A stretch of 17,500 nt of DNA. Origin: Eimeria necatrix (Eukaryota > Apicomplexa > Conoidasida > Eucoccidiorida > Eimeriidae). The notes below the pieces were generated by a model. That model was not told where the DNA came from. It ran no database searches and worked only from the letters and a program-made list of their open reading frames with translations. Location of the stretch: the NCBI RefSeq assembly GCF_000499385.1, contig NW_013653458.1, forward strand, positions 5,001 to 22,500, written 5' to 3'. Below, one piece after another: positions 16,443 through 17,500 of this stretch; position 1 is the first letter of the stretch, and each line of letters opens with the position of its first letter. The translations under genes were made by a program, and so were the position numbers.

Positions 16443-16603
16443 TGGTGACGGAGAAAGGGGGGTTTGAAGGCATTGTTGAGTCTTTAGCAGCAACTGCAAG
16501 AGAAGACCCCGATGAGGCCTCTAGGCAGTTGGCAGCAGCAATTTTAAGGGACTGGAGAGCCAACACAAGTGAAGAAATGGGGGCCCTTGGGGGGCCCCCC
16601 TGA
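11135..16603 (+). CDS. TEL2: TEL2/TELO2-like protein, greatly expanded by repeats
   Basis: One uninterrupted 1822-codon ORF. In other eukaryotes Tel2, with Tti1 and Tti2, acts with Hsp90 co-chaperones to mature PIKK kinases (mTOR, ATM, ATR). Recognition rests on the C-terminal Tel2 domain, whose blocks occur in family order: [13 protein letters not shown] (about residue 1380), [19 protein letters not shown] (1433), [21 protein letters not shown] (1545), [15 protein letters not shown] (1608), [20 protein letters not shown] (1646) and [20 protein letters not shown] (1785). The last two resemble the human segments around HIDAYVRQG and AEKDPDEDCRTLALRALL. The N-terminal part shows only helical islands ([38 protein letters not shown]). 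The rest is poly-Ser, poly-Gln, poly-Ala and GGPP/EGGPQ repeats; known Tel2 proteins are about 700-850 residues. The start is uncertain: ATG 11135, or ATG 11363 (MTENEET). Small in-frame introns cannot be excluded. Confidence 0.66.
11161..11310. repeat. 12-bp G/C minisatellite at the TEL2 N-terminus
   Basis: Units GGGGGGCCCCCA are 12 bp long, encoding Gly-Gly-Pro-Pro, with GAG-containing variants. The period stays a multiple of three, which supports translation from upstream of 11161. Confidence 0.75.
11494..11977. repeat. CAG-type runs encoding poly-Ser in TEL2
   Basis: Runs read as AGC (Ser) at 11494-11693, 11787-11842 and 11921-11976, broken by the helical segments at about 11703-11785 and 11843-11920. 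The frame is constant through all of them. Confidence 0.85.
12376..12393. repeat. palindromic element copy 13, inside the TEL2 coding sequence
   Basis: CGGGTGTACGCACACCTT, core GGTGT-ACGC-ACACC, coding for part of VGCTHTFV. It is the only copy right of 8770. Confidence 0.68.
12619..12925. repeat. G/C minisatellite blocks in TEL2 (GGPP/GAPG)
   Basis: Two blocks of 12-bp G/C units at 12619-12725 and 12838-12912, separated by sequence encoding [11 protein letters not shown] and [12 protein letters not shown], which look like real helices. Confidence 0.75.
13212..13580. repeat. CAG runs encoding poly-Ala and poly-Gln in TEL2
   Basis: GCA-phase (poly-Ala) at 13218-13262, CAG-phase (poly-Gln) at 13327-13378, and GCA-phase again at 13517-13580. 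The phase changes between runs show that the repeat is tolerated as different amino acids. Confidence 0.8.
13705..13955. repeat. G/C minisatellite in TEL2 encoding Gly/Pro/Gln/Glu repeats
   Basis: 12-bp units coding [12 protein letters not shown] and GAPE. One interruption (FPLEGPLGG) keeps the frame. Confidence 0.8.
14435..14695. repeat. 15-bp minisatellite in TEL2 encoding (EGGPQ)n
   Basis: About 17 units of GAGGGGGGCCCCCAA (15 bp, five residues), some replaced by RGVGPQ. The period is a multiple of three throughout. A poly-Ala/CAG block lies just before (14256-14320). Confidence 0.85.
14730..14860 (+). other. A-rich island coding a charged linker in TEL2
   Basis: An abrupt shift from G/C repeats to A-rich codons, encoding alternating Glu/Thr (ETETETEAE), then Lys-rich ([14 protein letters not shown]), then acidic ([13 protein letters not shown]). 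It is likely a flexible linker before the C-terminal conserved domain. Confidence 0.7.
15559..15747. repeat. CAG runs encoding poly-Gln in TEL2
   Basis: Gln runs at 15559-15630 and 15685-15746 lie between the helix RAARWLKEG and the conserved block [10 protein letters not shown]. In human TELO2 the equivalent place is also a loop. Confidence 0.8.
16190..16440. repeat. G/C minisatellite plus poly-Gln inside the TEL2 C-terminal domain
   Basis: G/C units at 16190-16335 ([11 protein letters not shown]) and a Gln run at 16387-16440 separate LLSSWLQE from the last conserved helix pair. This places a repeat insertion within the most conserved domain. Confidence 0.75.
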
Positions 16604-16910
16604 CCCCTTGGGGGGCCCCCCGGACCCCTTGGGGGGCCCCCCTGACCCCTTGGGGGGCCCCCCGGACCCAGTTGGGGGCCCCCTGACCCAGTTGGGGGCC
16701 CCCTGACCCCAGTTGGAGGGCCCCCTCACCGCAGTTGGGGGGCCCCCCAGGCCTTGGGGGGCCCCCAACCCTTCTTTGGGGGCCCCCGGTACTTAGGGGC
16801 CCTTTCGGGGGCCCCTAGGACCTTCCTTAGGGGCCCCAGGGGGCCCCCAGGGGGCCTCTTTTAGTGGGGGCCCCCCGGGGGGCCCCCCAAAGGGGGCCCG
16901 TACGGAAGGG
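16564..16910. repeat. 21/20-bp G/C minisatellite across the TEL2 stop codon
   Basis: Units of TGACCCCTTGGGGGGCCCCCC (21 bp), alternating with GGA in place of TGA, start at the stop codon (16601). They change to 20-bp CCCAGTTGGGGG units, then to irregular G/C palindromes. Beyond the stop no gene is seen. Confidence 0.8.
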
Positions 16911-16914
16911 CCCC

Positions 16915-17098
16915 TGTAGGTTCATATTTGTATAGTTGCGAACAAATGTGAATATTTATTTATAGAATATTTATTTATAAAAATATAATTTATATTTATA
17001 TAAATATAAATAAATATAAATAAATATAATATATATTTGCCTTTATATTTTTATTTTAGTTTTCTGCAGCGCGAGACAAAGAAAAACCGCGGCCACTC
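16915..17098. other. AT-rich spacer (TATTTATAAATA)
   Basis: TATTTA/TAAATA-rich, partly palindromic sequence of about 130 bp, then 50 bp of mixed sequence before the GCTAGC array. It could contain the TEL2 polyadenylation region. No ORF is seen. Confidence 0.55.
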
Positions 17099-17485
17099 CA
17101 GCTAGCCACAGCTAGCCAGTTAGCCACAGCTAGCCACAGCTAGCCACAGCTAGCTACAGCTAGCTACAGCTGGTCACAGCTAGCCACAGCTAGCTACAGC
17201 TAGCCACAGCTAGCTGCAGCTAGCCGTAGCTAGCTACAGCTAGCTACGGGTAGCCACAGCTACTTGCGCCTAGGGGGAGCGGGCATTTGCAGCGGCGCGC
17301 AGATCGGGGGTGAATCGCAGTGGCTAGCTGCTGCTACAGCTAGCTAGCTGCAGCTAGCTAGCTGCAGCTAGCTGTAGCTAGCTAGCTTTGGCTAGCTGGC
17401 TGCAGCTAGCTGTAGCCAGCTGTGGCTAGCTAGCCTTGGCTAGCCAGCTGTGGCTAGCTGTAGCTAGCTAGCTGTGGCTAGCCAA
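17099..17485. repeat. 10-bp GCTAGC minisatellite, inverted halves
   Basis: The left half (17099-17262) is AGCTAGCCAC, the reverse complement of the unit seen at 3165-3535. After about 60 bp of unique sequence the right half (17322-17485) is GGCTAGCTGT/GCTAGCTAGCTG, in the same sense as the left array of the window. Confidence 0.88.
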
Positions 17486-17500
17486 GCGCGAGGGGGAATT

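Overview
The window looks like nuclear DNA of a coccidian apicomplexan, most probably an Eimeria species. I infer this from three signatures seen together: very abundant CAG/CTG triplet runs that code for poly-Ala, poly-Ser or poly-Gln depending on phase; interspersed arrays of the telomere-like heptamer AAACCCT in both orientations; and G5C5-type palindromic minisatellites inside and outside genes. From memory, the first two are described for Eimeria genomes. The genes are eukaryotic, with introns, and a pol III tRNA gene is present.

Layout: 1-1639 is heptamer-rich then AT-rich DNA that appears to be (part of) an intron, ending in a splice acceptor that opens the last exon of an Elf1/ELOF1 transcription elongation factor (1640-2312, +). 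2313-3940 is mostly repeats: AAAT tetranucleotides, CAG runs, a 10-bp GCTAGC minisatellite, and one doubtful small reverse ORF. 4548-5138 (+) holds the last two exons of an unrecognised Ala/Gln/Ser-rich protein. 5563-8589 (-) is a complete three-exon Fhit-type HIT hydrolase. Its 1.75-kb first intron contains a tRNA-Arg(UCG) gene on the opposite strand, a group of GCATGCAAA motifs and several copies of an unusual palindrome. 9264-10652 (-) is a four-exon gene for a small, very basic protein that I cannot name; two of its introns start with AAACCCT arrays and end with the complementary array. 11135-16603 (+) is one long ORF for a greatly expanded TEL2/TELO2-like protein, then G/C minisatellite, an AT-rich patch and a second, inverted GCTAGC minisatellite to the window end.

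The genes do not form one pathway: Elf1 acts in transcription elongation, Fhit in dinucleoside polyphosphate turnover, and TEL2 in PIKK kinase maturation. The most unusual features are (i) introns with self-complementary heptamer ends and (ii) a dispersed palindrome, GGTGT-N4-ACACC, found 13 times. Intron-exon models were built by eye from splice consensus, phase and remembered family motifs; none has transcript support here.
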